The notes: generated by a model from the letters alone, not told the origin. A stretch of 64,000 nt of DNA from Nakamurella leprariae (GCF_016918035.1 NZ_JAERWK010000005.1:1-64000), one strand, 5' to 3'. Positions 43,420 to 52,826 are shown, counted from the first letter of the stretch. Numbers and translations: made by a program.

Positions 43420-44819
43420 CGGTCCACCCCGCCCATCACCGGGTCGATGCTCGCCACCGCAGCCACCACGTCGGCGATGAGCGAGCCCTCGGCCATGGCC
43501 GGCATGGCCTGCAGGTTCACGAACCCGGGGTCGCGCAGGTGCACCCGCAGCGGCCGGGTACCGCCACCGGAGACCAAGTGCGCCCCCAGTTCGCCGCGCG
43601 GGTTCTCGATGGCCACGTAGGCCTGCCCGGGCGGGACCGAGAAGCCCTCGGTGACCAGCTTGAAATGGTGGATGAGCGACTCCATCGACTGGCCCATGAT
43701 CCGGCGGATGTACTCCAGCGAGTTGCCCATCCCGTCACCGCCGATCGACAGTTGCGCGGGCCACGCCACTTTCGGGTCATCCACCATCACCGGGCCGGGC
43801 TCGGCCAGCCGGTCCACCGTCTGCCGCATGATCCGCAGACTCTGATGGATCTCCTCCAGCCGCAACCGGAACCGCGCGTAGCAATCGGCCTCGGTGGCCA
43901 CCGGCACGTCGAAGTCGTACGTCTCGTACCCGCAGTACGGCATGGTCTTGCGCAGGTCCCAGGCCAGTCCAGCGGAGCGCAGGATCGGCCCGGTGATACC
44001 GAGCTGCATGCAGCCCTCCAGCGGCAACACCCCGACGCCGACCATCCGCCGCTTCCAGATCGGTTGTCCGGTCAGCAGTGCGTCGTACTCGGGCAGCCGG
44101 GAGTCCATCACGTCGATGAAGCCGCGGATGTGCTCGAGCGCCCCGTCCGGCAGGTCCTGGGCCACCCCGCCGGGGCGGACGAACGCCATGTTCATCCGCA
44201 GCCCGGTCAGGTACTCCATGAGGTGCAGGGCCTCCTCGCGTTCCCGGAACCCGGCCGTCATCGCGGTGAGTGCGCCCAGTTCCATGCCGCCGGTGGCCAG
44301 CGCGACCAGGTGGGAGGAGATCCGGGTGAGTTCCATCAGCAGCACGCGGATGACCTCGGCCCGGGCCGGGACCTGCAGTCCGAGCAGCCGTTCCACGGTC
44401 ATGCAGTAGACGGTCTCGTTGAACGCCGGGGACAGATAGTCGGCCCGGGTCACGAAGGTGACACCCTGCGTCCAGGTGCGGAACTCGCAGGACTTCTCGA
44501 TCCCGGTGTGCAGGTAGCCGATCACCGAGCGGGCCCGGACGACCGTCTCGCCCTCCAGTTCCAGGATGAGCCGCAGCACGCCGTGCGTGGAGGGGTGCTG
44601 CGGCCCCATGTTGATGATGATCCGGTCGTCGCCGCCGTCCCCGGCGAACTCCTCGTCACCGGAGGCGCCGGCGTCCGGTCCGGTTCCGGAGAATCCCTCG
44701 TCGACGAGACGCCCGGTCCCGCCGTCGAACCCGGCCTCGCTGAGCATCTCGTCCCAGTCACCGCCGGTGACGGTGAAGACCCGGCCCTCGGTGGTGCGGG
44801 TGGAGCGTGCGCGTGTCAT
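43416..44819 (-). CDS. nuoD: NADH-quinone oxidoreductase subunit D
   Basis: A 467-aa subunit forming the quinone site with NuoB. After a ~65-residue Gly/Asp-rich N-terminal extension comes [20 protein letters not shown] with the quinone-contact His, then [19 protein letters not shown] and the C-terminal DPVMGGVDR. The ATG at 44819 overlaps the nuoC stop. Confidence 0.97.
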   Translation of the reverse strand: MTRARSTRTTEGRVFTVTGGDWDEMLSEAGFDGGTGRLVDEGFSGTGPDAGASGDEEFAGDGGDDRIIINMGPQHPSTHGVLRLILELEGETVVRARSVIGYLHTGIEKSCEFRTWTQGVTFVTRADYLSPAFNETVYCMTVERLLGLQVPARAEVIRVLLMELTRISSHLVALATGGMELGALTAMTAGFREREEALHLMEYLTGLRMNMAFVRPGGVAQDLPDGALEHIRGFIDVMDSRLPEYDALLTGQPIWKRRMVGVGVLPLEGCMQLGITGPILRSAGLAWDLRKTMPYCGYETYDFDVPVATEADCYARFRLRLEEIHQSLRIMRQTVDRLAEPGPVMVDDPKVAWPAQLSIGGDGMGNSLEYIRRIMGQSMESLIHHFKLVTEGFSVPPGQAYVAIENPRGELGAHLVSGGGTRPLRVHLRDPGFVNLQAMPAMAEGSLIADVVAAVASIDPVMGGVDR

Positions 44820-45730
44820 CCGTATCTCCTGCGCTCGTCCGGGGGCGGGATCTCGGCGCCCTTGTACTCGACCGGGATCCCGCCCAGCGGGTAGTCCTTG
44901 CGCTGCGGGTGGCCGTCCCAGTCGTCGGGCATGAGGATCCGGGTGAGGCCCGGATGCCCGGAGAAGACGATCCCGAACATGTCCCAGATCTCCCGCTCGT
45001 GCCAGTCGGCCGTCGGGTAGACACCGACCGCGCTCGGCACCGTGGCGTCGTCGACGTCGACGGCCACCTCCAGCCGGATCCGTCGTCGCCAGGTCATCGA
45101 AGTCAGCTCGTAGACCACATGCAGCCGCCGCGGTACCCCGATGCCGTAGTCGACCCCCGAGATCGACGAGGCCAGTTCGAAACGCAGGCCCGGGTCGTCG
45201 CGCAGCGTCCACAGCAGCGACACCAGGTGTTCTCGTGGAACGGCCAAGGTGATCTCGCCGTGTTCGACGCTCACCTGGCTGATCGCCGAGCCGGGGATGG
45301 AGCGCGCCGCCATGGCGTCGGCCAGCCGATCGGCCAGGTCGTCGAACCAGCCGCCGTACGGGCGCTCGGCCGGCACCGGGACGTACGGCGCGGTGATCAG
45401 GCCGCCGTAGCCGGAGGTGTCGCCGGAGCCGTGTTGGCCGAACATGCCGTGCCGTTCGGTGCCGGTGACCGGGACCGGCGGTCCCGCGCTCCGGCGCCCG
45501 TCGGGTGCGGTGGGCGCGGCCAGGGCCCGGCCGGCGGTGTCACTGCCCTGGGCGCCCTCGCTACCCTCCGGGCCGGCGCTGGCATCGCCCGTGGTGCCCT
45601 TCGGCGATTCCGCCGGACTGTCCACGGAGCTGAAACCGCCTCCGCCCGACGTGGTCTGGCCCGACGTACCGCCGGGGGCCGGGTCGGTGCCGCTGCCCGC
45701 ATCGTCCCGGGGTGGCTCGCCGCCGGTCAC
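44816..45730 (-). CDS. nuoC: NADH-quinone oxidoreductase subunit C
   Basis: A 304-aa subunit. The first ~115 residues are a disordered Gly/Ser/Pro-rich extension; the 30-kDa-type core contains [16 protein letters not shown], the signature [19 protein letters not shown] and [18 protein letters not shown]-like sequence (here [18 protein letters not shown]). The GTG at 45730 overlaps the nuoB stop (GTGA). Confidence 0.95.
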   Translation of the reverse strand: MTGGEPPRDDAGSGTDPAPGGTSGQTTSGGGGFSSVDSPAESPKGTTGDASAGPEGSEGAQGSDTAGRALAAPTAPDGRRSAGPPVPVTGTERHGMFGQHGSGDTSGYGGLITAPYVPVPAERPYGGWFDDLADRLADAMAARSIPGSAISQVSVEHGEITLAVPREHLVSLLWTLRDDPGLRFELASSISGVDYGIGVPRRLHVVYELTSMTWRRRIRLEVAVDVDDATVPSAVGVYPTADWHEREIWDMFGIVFSGHPGLTRILMPDDWDGHPQRKDYPLGGIPVEYKGAEIPPPDERRRYG

Positions 45731-46305
45731 GGCTGCCACCCGGGCGCCCCGACCGGGATGTCCCGGCCCTTGCCGTAGCGCACCGAGGAGGCGACCAGTT
45801 CGGTGCGCTCGCCGGCCTTCTCGGCCGCCCGCCGCACGCCGAGAGGTTCGTCCATGATCTTGGCGTGCAGCTTGAGGATGGCGTCGATGAGCATCTCCGG
45901 CCGCGGCGGGCACCCGGGCAGGTAGATGTCGACCGGCACGATGTGGTCGACGCCCTGCACCACGGCGTAGTTGTTGAACATGCCGCCACTGGAGGCGCAG
46001 ACGCCCATGGAGAGCACCCATTTCGGCTCGGCCATCTGGTCGTAGATCTGCCGCAGCACCGGCGCCATCTTCTGGGTGACCCGGCCGGCGACGATCATCA
46101 GGTCGGCCTGCCGGGGTGACGCCCGGAACACCTCCATACCGAACCGCCCGAGGTCGTACCGCGGCGCGCCGGTGGTCATCATCTCGATCGCGCAGCAGGC
46201 CAGGCCGAACGTGGCCGGGAACAGCGACGCCTTGCGGGACCAGTTGACCAGCTTCTCCACGCTGGTCAGCAGGATGCCGTTCGGCAGCTTCTCCTCGAGA
46301 CCCAT
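45727..46305 (-). CDS. nuoB: NADH-quinone oxidoreductase subunit B
   Basis: A 192-aa subunit carrying cluster N2, the last iron-sulfur centre before quinone. Ligands are visible: Cys37 and Cys38 in [10 protein letters not shown], Cys103 in [10 protein letters not shown] and Cys132 in LPGCPPRPE. The ATG at 46305 has AAGGAG 6 bases upstream; the longer open frame has no family sequence. Confidence 0.97.
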   Translation of the reverse strand: MGLEEKLPNGILLTSVEKLVNWSRKASLFPATFGLACCAIEMMTTGAPRYDLGRFGMEVFRASPRQADLMIVAGRVTQKMAPVLRQIYDQMAEPKWVLSMGVCASSGGMFNNYAVVQGVDHIVPVDIYLPGCPPRPEMLIDAILKLHAKIMDEPLGVRRAAEKAGERTELVASSVRYGKGRDIPVGAPGWQP

Positions 46306-46405
46306 CGGGATCTCCTTCCCCGCGGAGCCGGGTCGGCCGCGGTGACGGGACGGGGCGGTGCGTCGGTGCGGCGGGCGGGGCCCGCCGCGGGACATCAGAA
46401 GTGGC

Positions 46406-46774
46406 TCAGTTCCAGTCGAGTCCGCCGCGGCGCCAGACGTAGACGTAGACGGCGCCGACCGTCAGGACGAACAAGCCGATCTCGATCAGCCCGAAGACGC
46501 CGAGCTGCACGGCCGACTGGGCCCACGGATAGAGGAAGATGATCTCGACGTCGAAGACGATGAACAGCATCGCGGTCAGGTAGAACTTCACCGGGAACCG
46601 GCCGGCCCGACCTGCGGGCAGCGGCGTGGGTTCGATCCCGCACTCGTAGGCGTCCAGTTTCGCCCGGTTCCACCGCCGTGGGCCGACGCCGTCCGAGACG
46701 ACGGTGGCCATGGACGCGGCGAAGACCAGGGCGAGGACGAGCAGGATCACGATCGGCAGGTACAAGGTCAGCAT
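46406..46774 (-). CDS. nuoA: NADH-quinone oxidoreductase subunit A
   Basis: A 122-aa subunit with three helices and the conserved loop [20 protein letters not shown] (Cys near residue 45), followed by [12 protein letters not shown]. The ATG at 46774 has AGGAG 8 bases upstream. It is the first gene of the 14-gene operon; no clear -10 box was found in the ~350-bp region above it. Confidence 0.96.
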   Translation of the reverse strand: MLTLYLPIVILLVLALVFAASMATVVSDGVGPRRWNRAKLDAYECGIEPTPLPAGRAGRFPVKFYLTAMLFIVFDVEIIFLYPWAQSAVQLGVFGLIEIGLFVLTVGAVYVYVWRRGGLDWN

Positions 46775-46873
46775 CGTTGCTTCTCCTGCGGGCCGGGATC
46801 GCCGGAGCGGTCCGGTGCTGCGTGCTGCGTGCGGCGTGCCGCTGGCCGGGGCCAGTGCGTCAGGTGCTCGCGC

Positions 46874-46895
46874 CCCGGATCCACTCTGATCCGGG
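46874..46895. repeat. Inverted repeat upstream of nuoA
   Basis: CCCGGATC and GATCCGGG arms separated by 6 bases, about 100 bp before the nuoA start. It may be an operator or a hairpin in the nuo leader. Confidence 0.45.
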
Positions 46896-46931
46896 TCATG
46901 CTGCGGGTGGTGCCGACGGCTGATGGTGCCC

Positions 46932-47024
46932 AGTGCTGGTGGTGCTCAGTGCTGGTGGTGGTGCTCAGTGCTGGTGTTGTCGAGTGCTGGTGCTGTCGAG
47001 TGCTGGTGCTGTCGAGTGCTGGTG
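46932..47024. repeat. 16-bp tandem repeat array
   Basis: Six copies of the core AGTGCTGGTG start at 46932, 46948, 46967, 46983, 46999 and 47015, so the period is 16 bases with one 19-base step. The units at 46983 and 46999 are identical over 16 bases. More degenerate GGTGCTGG-like units continue to about 47065. Confidence 0.8.
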
Positions 47025-47128
47025 GTGCGCGGTGCCGGTGGTGCTCTCGGTGCTGGGGTGGTGCGGCGGTGGAGCTGGTGTTCCGCCCGGACTGCGACGG
47101 TGCAGTGATCCGGGACGTGTGGGGCGGG

Positions 47129-48529
47129 TCAGACGCTGGGCGCCACCTTGGTGAGGCCACGGACGACCCGGTCGGCCCAGTCGCCGTCGCGGCTGTCGTG
47201 CAGGCCGGCGAGCAGCTTGAGGACCAGGTACATGAGGTGCTTGCGGGGAAGGCCCAGCCGGGTCGCGGTGGCCATGATCTTCGGGTGGCCGATCAGCGAC
47301 GAGAAGATCCCACCGAGACGGTAGTACGAGCCGAGGTGCTGTTTCATGGCGGCCACGTAGCCGTGCAGCGCCGCCTCGCGGCTGGGCCCGTCGGGGCGGC
47401 CGAGCGCCTGCAGCACCGCGTCCGCCGCCATCGCGGCCGACTCCATGGCGTAGGCGATGCCCTCGCCGTTGAACGGGTTGACCGCCCCACCGGCGTCGCC
47501 GACCAGCAGCAGACCGTCGCGGTAGTGCGGGGTGCGGTTGAAGCCCATGGGCAGCGCGGCGCCGTTGATGGGACCGATCGCGTGTTCCTCACCGCGCAGT
47601 CCCCATTCCGGCGGCGTGCCGTCCAGCCAGGTGCGCAGCAGCGCCCGGTAGTCGGTGCGACCGAACGCCGACGACGAGTTCAGCATGCCCAGGCCGACAT
47701 TCACGGTGCCGTCCCCGAGGCCGAAGATCCATCCGTAGCCGGGCAACAGTTTCGGGTCCGCGGCGTCGCTGCGGTCCCACAGTTCCAGGTGGGACTCCAG
47801 GAAGTCGTCGTTCGTCCGCGGGCTCTCGTAATACCGCCGGACGGCCACACCCAGCGGCCGGTCGTCCCGCTTGGCGATGCCCAGCCCGAGCGCGACCCGG
47901 GCCGACACCCCGTCCGCGGCGATGACCACCGGGGCCCGGAAGGTGAGGGTGCGCCTGCCGGCCTTGACCGGACGGGCGTCAGCGGCTCCGACGAAGTCCG
48001 ATTCGTCGGGCGTGTCGCGGACGGTCGCCTCGACGCCGACGACGCGACCCGTGCGGTCGTCGACCACCGGGCCGGTCACCGTGGTGGCGGTGTGCAGCCG
48101 GGCGCCGGCCTTGACGGCCAGCGTGGCCAGCAGGTCGTCGAAGTCGCGCCGCGGTCGGACGAGCCCGAAGTCCGGGTAGTCCTGCAACGTGGGCCACGGC
48201 AGCTCGATGGATCGGCCGCCGCCGACGACCCGCAGGCCGCGGTTCTTGATCCAGTCGGGCCCGGAGACGTCGATGCCCAGGGCCAGGACCTGCTTGACCC
48301 CACGGGGTGTGATGCCGTCGCCGCAGACCTTGTCGCGCGGGAAGGTCGACTTCTCCAGCAGCAGCACGTCCAGGCCGCTGCGGGCCAGCAGGGTCGCCGC
48401 CGTCGACCCGGCCGGACCGGCGCCGACGACGATCACGTCGGCCTCGGTGTCGAGATCGCCGGTCAACCCGGCCATCCCGGCCAGGTCGGACCCACCAGGA
48501 TGCCCGGTGGAACCCGTACGGACGCTCAT
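47129..48529 (-). CDS. menJ: Geranylgeranyl-reductase family flavoprotein, probable menaquinone reductase MenJ
   Basis: A 466-aa FAD enzyme. The Rossmann motif DVIVVGAGPAGSTAATLLAR is followed by FPRDKVCGDGITPRGV, and a second FAD motif GLLLVGDAGGAVNPFNGEGI appears later. In mycobacteria the orthologue reduces one double bond in the menaquinone side chain; the position beside menG, nuo and the polyprenyl synthase supports that role. I start at ATG 48529, which has GGAGGG 8 bases upstream; a frame extending to 48634 lacks family sequence. A CRP-type palindrome lies between this start and the predicted promoter. Confidence 0.9.
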   Translation of the reverse strand: MSVRTGSTGHPGGSDLAGMAGLTGDLDTEADVIVVGAGPAGSTAATLLARSGLDVLLLEKSTFPRDKVCGDGITPRGVKQVLALGIDVSGPDWIKNRGLRVVGGGRSIELPWPTLQDYPDFGLVRPRRDFDDLLATLAVKAGARLHTATTVTGPVVDDRTGRVVGVEATVRDTPDESDFVGAADARPVKAGRRTLTFRAPVVIAADGVSARVALGLGIAKRDDRPLGVAVRRYYESPRTNDDFLESHLELWDRSDAADPKLLPGYGWIFGLGDGTVNVGLGMLNSSSAFGRTDYRALLRTWLDGTPPEWGLRGEEHAIGPINGAALPMGFNRTPHYRDGLLLVGDAGGAVNPFNGEGIAYAMESAAMAADAVLQALGRPDGPSREAALHGYVAAMKQHLGSYYRLGGIFSSLIGHPKIMATATRLGLPRKHLMYLVLKLLAGLHDSRDGDWADRVVRGLTKVAPSV

Positions 48530-48616
48530 GCGCAAGACCCTCCACGATCGTTCGTCTGACCCGGAGGATATCGGCGGCGGCACCCTGGGTCCGACGGCGA
48601 TCGGATCGCCGGTCGA

Positions 48617-48638
48617 CTTTGTGAAATCCTTCACGAAG
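48617..48638. promoter_or_regulatory. CRP-type palindrome upstream of menJ
   Basis: Two 9-base arms (48617-48625 and 48630-48638) pair with one mismatch around ATCC. The centre reads TGTGA-N6-TCACG, one base from the CRP/GlxR consensus TGTGA-N6-TCACA. It lies just downstream of the predicted menJ -10 box, a position that would repress menJ. Confidence 0.6.
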
Positions 48639-48651
48639 TGGTGTGGGTCTC

Positions 48652-48657
48652 AGTGTA
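48652..48657 (-). promoter_or_regulatory. Predicted menJ -10 box
   Basis: TACACT on the minus strand, giving a leader of about 115 bases that includes the CRP-type palindrome. The -35 is poorly conserved. Confidence 0.45.
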
Positions 48658-48770
48658 GGACCTCGTCGCCGGAACACCACCCCCTTTCCCCTCGATCGGC
48701 CACTCGGTGTCGCGCCGTTCTGCCGGGACCGGTTCGCCGTCGCTCCCCCGACCGGACGCTCGACGCTCGC

Positions 48771-48776
48771 TAGACT
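48771..48776 (+). promoter_or_regulatory. Predicted menG -10 box
   Basis: TAGACT on the plus strand about 119 bases before the menG GTG start. The spacer 48530-48894 is otherwise non-coding and divergent between menJ and menG. Confidence 0.45.
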
Positions 48777-48894
48777 CCCGCCCGGGCCGTCGGCCGTCGC
48801 TCGTGGCGGCTGCGCGCCCGACCGTCGACCGAGATCCGACCGCTGGTCCTGACCGACCGCGGGCGGACCAGCCAGCACTTGTGGGGAGCACGCC

Positions 48895-49608
48895 GTGGCC
48901 AGGGCCAGTCTGGACAAGCAGCCGGACCAGGTGGCTGCCATGTTCGACGCGGTCGCCGCGCGGTACGACCGGACCAACACCGTGCTGTCCGGTGGTCAGG
49001 ACCGACGCTGGCGACGGCACGCCGTCCGCGCCCTCGCCCTGCACCGCGGTCAACGGGTGCTCGACGTCGCCGCGGGCACCGCGGTGTCGACCGCCGCGCT
49101 GGCCGCCACCGGCGCCTGGTGCGTGGCCACCGACTTCTCGCTCGGCATGCTCGGGGCCAGCCGTCACCCCGAGCTGCCCCGGGTGGCCGGCGACGCCATG
49201 CGGTTGCCCTTCGCGGACGGTGTGTTCGATGCGGTCACCATCTCCTTCGGGTTGCGGAACGTGCTGGACCCGAGCGCCGCGCTCAGCGAGTTCGCCCGGG
49301 TCACCCGGCCGGGCGGCCAGCTGCTGGTCTGCGAGTTCTCCCGGCCGCGGCCGGCGCCGGTGCGGTGGGCGTACCACCGGTACCTGCGCTCGGTGCTGCC
49401 CTGGCTGGCCGGCCGGGTCTCGTCCGACCCGTCGGCCTACACCTACCTGCAGGAGACGATCGAGCAGTGGCCGGACCAGGTCCGGCTGGCCGGTCTGATC
49501 GCCGGCAGCGGCTGGTCGGAGGTGGCCTGGCGCAACATGACCTTCGGCGTCGTCGCCCTGCACCACGCCATCCGTACCGAGGACGCGCCTCCGTCCGTCG
49601 CGGGCTGA
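48895..49608 (+). CDS. menG: Demethylmenaquinone methyltransferase
   Basis: A 237-aa SAM-dependent methyltransferase of the UbiE/MenG family, catalysing the last step of menaquinone synthesis. It begins with [22 protein letters not shown], the SAM motif is [16 protein letters not shown], and [18 protein letters not shown] is typical of the family. The GTG at 48895 has GGGGAG 7 bases upstream. It is 7 bases upstream of a small membrane protein gene. Confidence 0.94.
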   Translation: MARASLDKQPDQVAAMFDAVAARYDRTNTVLSGGQDRRWRRHAVRALALHRGQRVLDVAAGTAVSTAALAATGAWCVATDFSLGMLGASRHPELPRVAGDAMRLPFADGVFDAVTISFGLRNVLDPSAALSEFARVTRPGGQLLVCEFSRPRPAPVRWAYHRYLRSVLPWLAGRVSSDPSAYTYLQETIEQWPDQVRLAGLIAGSGWSEVAWRNMTFGVVALHHAIRTEDAPPSVAG

Positions 49609-49615
49609 TCGCACG

Positions 49616-50128
49616 GTGGCTCGCTCCGGAACGGCGGACGGCACCGACTCGCCCGCCCGGGCCGGCCTGGTCAAGATCTGGTCGGCCCGGATCCTGGTCT
49701 TGCTGGCCGCCGCGGTGACGATCATGGTCCTCGCCCTCGCCGTCGGCATGCGACTCGACGACCAGGACATCGACCGACACCGCGGCACCGCGACCGCCAC
49801 CGTGCTGTCGGTGACGCCGCTGCGCACCGGCGTCGAGTTCATCGCCGCCGACGGCATGACGATCCGCCCACCGGACGGCGTGCTCTACCCGGGCCTGCTC
49901 AGCGTCGGCCAGCGGTTCATGGTCGAGTACTCCACCGAGTCGCCGGAGACGGTCCGGGTGGCCGGCCGCACCGCGAGCGTGGGCACCATCCCGCTGCTGC
50001 TCACGCTCGGAGGCAGCTGGCTGGTCACCCTGCCGGTGGCCTGGTGGTTGCGCCGGCGCTCCGGTCGGCCGTGGATCGCGCTCCCCTGGCGACCGCCCCG
50101 CGCCGACGACGCCGCGTCGCCCCGCTGA
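49616..50128 (+). CDS. DUF3592-like membrane protein
   Basis: A 170-aa protein with two predicted membrane segments (about 22-45 and 122-145) flanking an extracytoplasmic beta-rich domain (TATATVLSVTPLRTGVEFIA...VGQRFMVEYSTESPETVRVAG), the DUF3592 layout. Function is unknown. A similar membrane protein gene sits near men genes in mycobacteria. The GTG at 49616 follows menG by 7 bases, so they are co-transcribed. Confidence 0.72.
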   Translation: MARSGTADGTDSPARAGLVKIWSARILVLLAAAVTIMVLALAVGMRLDDQDIDRHRGTATATVLSVTPLRTGVEFIAADGMTIRPPDGVLYPGLLSVGQRFMVEYSTESPETVRVAGRTASVGTIPLLLTLGGSWLVTLPVAWWLRRRSGRPWIALPWRPPRADDAASPR

Positions 50129-50148
50129 CCTGTCGGTCACCCGGACGC

Positions 50149-51032
50149 TCACTGCCGCCTCTGCGGTGACGTCATCCCTGTACCCGACCAGGGTTCGGGG
50201 TGGTGCAGGTGGTTGCGGCGGGGGTGTTGGTGGGGGTCGATCCACACTGGTGGGGTGTGGTCGGGGTGGCCGTCGGGGTTCATGGTGACGGTCCAGTGGC
50301 CGGTGTGGATGACCGTGTGGTGGTGTCGGCAGTACAGGACGGTGTTGTCCAGGTTGGTGGGTCCGCCGTCGGCCCAGTGCTGGACATGGTGTGCGTCGCA
50401 CCAGCCGGGAGGTCGGTCGCAGCCGGGGAAGGCGCAGCCGCGGTCGCGGTGGCCCAGGGCCAGCGAGGGGTGTGTGCGGGGTCCTGCCCGGGGGGGAGGT
50501 CGCCGTCGGGGTCGGCCAAGACGGCCAGGGTGCGTTCCACGGTGGCCCGGACCTCGGCTGGGACGCGCGCCGGGAGGGACCGCAGGGTGGTCTCGATGAC
50601 GCTGATGTGGTCGCCGTTGACCGACCCGTCGAGCATCGCGTCAGCCAGTTCGGGCAGTCGCGGTGGGGACAGGTGCCCGGTGAGTTGCCGGTCGGGCAGC
50701 ACGGCCGCGGCGGCGCGGACCAGCTCACGAGCTTGGCCGGGACGGACCCGCAGCACCTCGCGCAGGAGTCCGGCGGTGGACGCGGCGCCGTAGCGGTTGG
50801 CCAGGTGGCGGCGGTCCACGGCGCCGGCGGCGGTGATCCGCATGGCGCCGACGAGGCGGTGCAGGTCCTCCAGGGCGCGGGCGCGTTCCAGGACCTGCAG
50901 GTCGGTCAGCGCGGTCCAGCCCGCGTCGGCGTGCAGGTCGGCCAGCAGCTCGCGGGCGGAGACCACGGCAGCGTCGATCACCGGGTCGGCCAGCGACCCC
51001 AGATCAGGCGCTGCAGCGATGGTCTCGGTCAT
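50149..51032 (-). pseudogene. DUF222/HNH endonuclease gene, internally deleted and frameshifted
   Basis: The start MTETIAAAPDLGSLADPVID (51032) opens a DUF222 domain of about 190 residues that runs to about 50465. There the reading frame breaks. An intact HNH domain continues in another frame: RDRGCAFPGCDRPPGWCDAH, HVQHWADGGPTNLDN, then YCRHHHTVIHTGHW, ending at the TGA at 50149-50151. Whole members of this family are usually 400 aa or more; the central ~150 residues are missing. So both a deletion and a frameshift have occurred. A run of seven C/G at about 50490 could also be an error site, but a single-base error would not restore the missing middle. Confidence 0.8.
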
Positions 51033-51232
51033 GACTGGCACCCTGCCACAGGCCACCGACAATTCACTCGCGGCAACCCGATCACAGCGCACGGTGATGA
51101 ACTGCCAGCGGAACGACTGAGACCGCGCAGCGGAACGATCTCAGCCTCGACACCGGATGAGGGCAACCAGCACGGCGATGCGAACACTTCCGGCCCGTGC
51201 CGACCGACCGTCGATGGGCGAAGATCCGAGTC

Positions 51233-51634
51233 ATGGACGTCGTGGCTGAGGGCTTCTCCATCGAGGGCGACCACTGGGTGCTCACGGTGGACGGCGACGC
51301 CCGCGACCTGACGACCGAGCTGAGTGTCACCACCGCAGCCGGCAAGCGGCTCTGGGGCCTCGGCAGTCAGGGTCCGGGACGACCGACCGCCGGCCACCTC
51401 GAGCTGACCTCGGGCAGCAACGACTTCGGGCCCACCATGCTGATCGTCCGGGCCAGCCCCCTGGTGAGAGCCATCGTGGTGGTGCTGTCCGACGGGACCC
51501 GGGAGGACTTGACGCTGCACGGCGATGTCACGCGACTCGGCGGACGGCTGGCGGTGCTGGTGCACCCCCGCCGGCTCGATGTCCACCGCATCGACGCCAT
51601 CAGCGCCGACGGTTCGAACCTGAACGACGCCTGA
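51233..51634 (+). CDS. Hypothetical protein
   Basis: A 133-aa soluble, probably beta-rich protein (FSIEGDHWVLTVDGDARDLT...LELTSGSNDFGPTMLIVRAS). I do not recognise the family. The ATG at 51233 is chosen because GAAGAT lies exactly 7 bases before it, as at other leaderless starts here; a GTG at 51197 is the alternative. Codon usage (GC-rich third positions) looks like its neighbours. It is divergent from the HNH pseudogene. Confidence 0.6.
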   Translation: MDVVAEGFSIEGDHWVLTVDGDARDLTTELSVTTAAGKRLWGLGSQGPGRPTAGHLELTSGSNDFGPTMLIVRASPLVRAIVVVLSDGTREDLTLHGDVTRLGGRLAVLVHPRRLDVHRIDAISADGSNLNDA

Positions 51635-52087
51635 ACCACCGACGGGCGCGTCCCGCGACCGGGTGGCGATCGTACGGACTCCGTCGTCCATCGCAGGCTT
51701 CGTCGTGCAGGCATCGCCCCGATCATTCCTCGATGCACACCGTCGCCCAGCCAGCCCCCTCAACCTCGCACCAAGCGAACCACCGAGCGGACGACAAGCC
51801 CTGCGGGCACGGAGATGCCGACCGAGTCACCTCCTCAGACCGCGAGGACCCCGCCATGACCACCAGCACCCCGAACACCACCAGCACCTCGGACACCACC
51901 ACCGTGCTCACCGAGCTGGCTGCGCACCTGACCGGCACCGTCCTGGCCACGGAGACCGTGCCCGAGCACCCGCGGCTCGGCGCCGGCAGCGATCTGCTCC
52001 GGCTGCCGGTCAGCCGAGTGCGGCTGCGCTGGGCATGACGGCACTGGCCCGGGCCGCCGGTTGACAGGGGTCCCCCGCGCGGTGCGG
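51635..52087. other. Low-content region with a possible short gene remnant
   Basis: These 453 bp are less GC-rich and lack the codon bias of the surrounding genes, except for a 60-codon frame at 51856-52038. No RNA gene, repeat or terminator is obvious. Confidence 0.5.
51856..52038 (+). CDS. Short Thr/Ser-rich open frame, possible gene remnant
   Basis: A 60-codon frame starting MTTSTPNTTSTSDTTTVLTE with AGGA 7 bases upstream. The segment VLTELAAHLTGTVLA resembles the beginning of some larger oxidoreductases (memory-based, weak), after which similarity stops. It may be the surviving 5' end of a deleted gene or may not be translated at all. Confidence 0.3.
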   Translation: MTTSTPNTTSTSDTTTVLTELAAHLTGTVLATETVPEHPRLGAGSDLLRLPVSRVRLRWA

Positions 52088-52723
52088 TCAGGCGCCGGTG
52101 CGCTGCCGCGGGACGGCGACGCCGGCCCCGGTGAGATCGTCGAACGCCGGAGCTCGCCCCAGCACGGCCGCGGCGAGCGACAGGCTCGGACCGGCCACCA
52201 CCGCACCGGTGCCGCTGCTCCAGTTCTGGTCGCTGGCCTGCAGGCGCAGGCCGGCCAACCGGCGCCCGGGCAGGAAGGCGATCCGGGCGCGCCGAGTGGT
52301 CAGGTACTGCAGCAGCGGGGCCAGCCGCGCTGGATCCCCCCAGTCGGCCCGGACGTCACCGAGGCTCCACCGGATGTCGACGCTGTGCACCACGGCGTCG
52401 GTCAACGGAGCGCCGAACGGCTGGCCGGGGGGACGGAACCTCGACCGGGCGTGCTGCCGCAGCAGCGCCAGCAGGTCGTCCGGATCCCGCTCGGCGATCC
52501 GCCGGGCCAGCACGTCCATCGCGGCGTCGACGCCGCGCTCGCGTGCCGCGGTCACCAGCAACGTCCGGGCGGAGACCACAAACGGCGTGACCAGATGGCC
52601 CAGCACGTCACGCACCGACCAGCCGCGGCACAGGCTGGGCACCTGCCAGTCGTCGTCGGTCAACGACGACAGCCGATCGACCAGGGCCGACCGCTCAGCC
52701 GCGATCGTCTCCAGCTCGGTCAT
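52088..52723 (-). CDS. Maleylpyruvate isomerase (MDMPI/DinB-like) family protein
   Basis: A 211-aa four-helix-bundle protein. The N-terminal MDMPI motif is visible: LVDRLSSLTDDDWQVPSLCRGWSVRDVLGHL, where the His usually binds metal (quoted in parts: DDDWQVPSLCRGWSVRDVLG). Members are mycothiol- or bacillithiol-dependent transferases or are uncharacterised. The ATG at 52723 has GAGAGGA upstream. It is divergent from a second member of the same superfamily 117 bp away. Confidence 0.75.
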   Translation of the reverse strand: MTELETIAAERSALVDRLSSLTDDDWQVPSLCRGWSVRDVLGHLVTPFVVSARTLLVTAARERGVDAAMDVLARRIAERDPDDLLALLRQHARSRFRPPGQPFGAPLTDAVVHSVDIRWSLGDVRADWGDPARLAPLLQYLTTRRARIAFLPGRRLAGLRLQASDQNWSSGTGAVVAGPSLSLAAAVLGRAPAFDDLTGAGVAVPRQRTGA

Positions 52724-52826
52724 CGATCCCGTCCTCTCCCACCCGCCCACCGGCGCCTGCGGTCCTCGTTCCGCAGTGTGGAGGTCGGTCGCCGACGGCC
52801 CGAGCGCGGGGTCGACGATCGCTCGG

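Larger units (their letters stand above)
46775..47128. other. Non-coding region between nuoA and menJ, with repeats
   Basis: This 354-bp stretch must contain the nuo promoter but shows no convincing TANNNT box. It holds an 8-bp inverted repeat (46874-46881 with 46888-46895, spacer 6) and a tandem repeat array (46932-47024). Open frames across it on the plus strand are Cys/Trp-rich repeat translations with no ribosome site, so I do not call a gene. Confidence 0.6.

Noticed and set aside
46932-47024. CRISPR array
   Set aside because: Units are contiguous 16-bp repeats without unique spacers, and no cas genes are near.
46923-47154. Small Cys/Trp-rich repeat peptides encoded by the tandem array
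   Set aside because: No ribosome site, and the composition is forced by the 16-bp DNA repeat.
46358-48559. A 733-codon plus-strand frame across nuoA, the repeats and menJ
   Set aside because: It overlaps two genes of known family and crosses the tandem repeats; no domain is recognisable.
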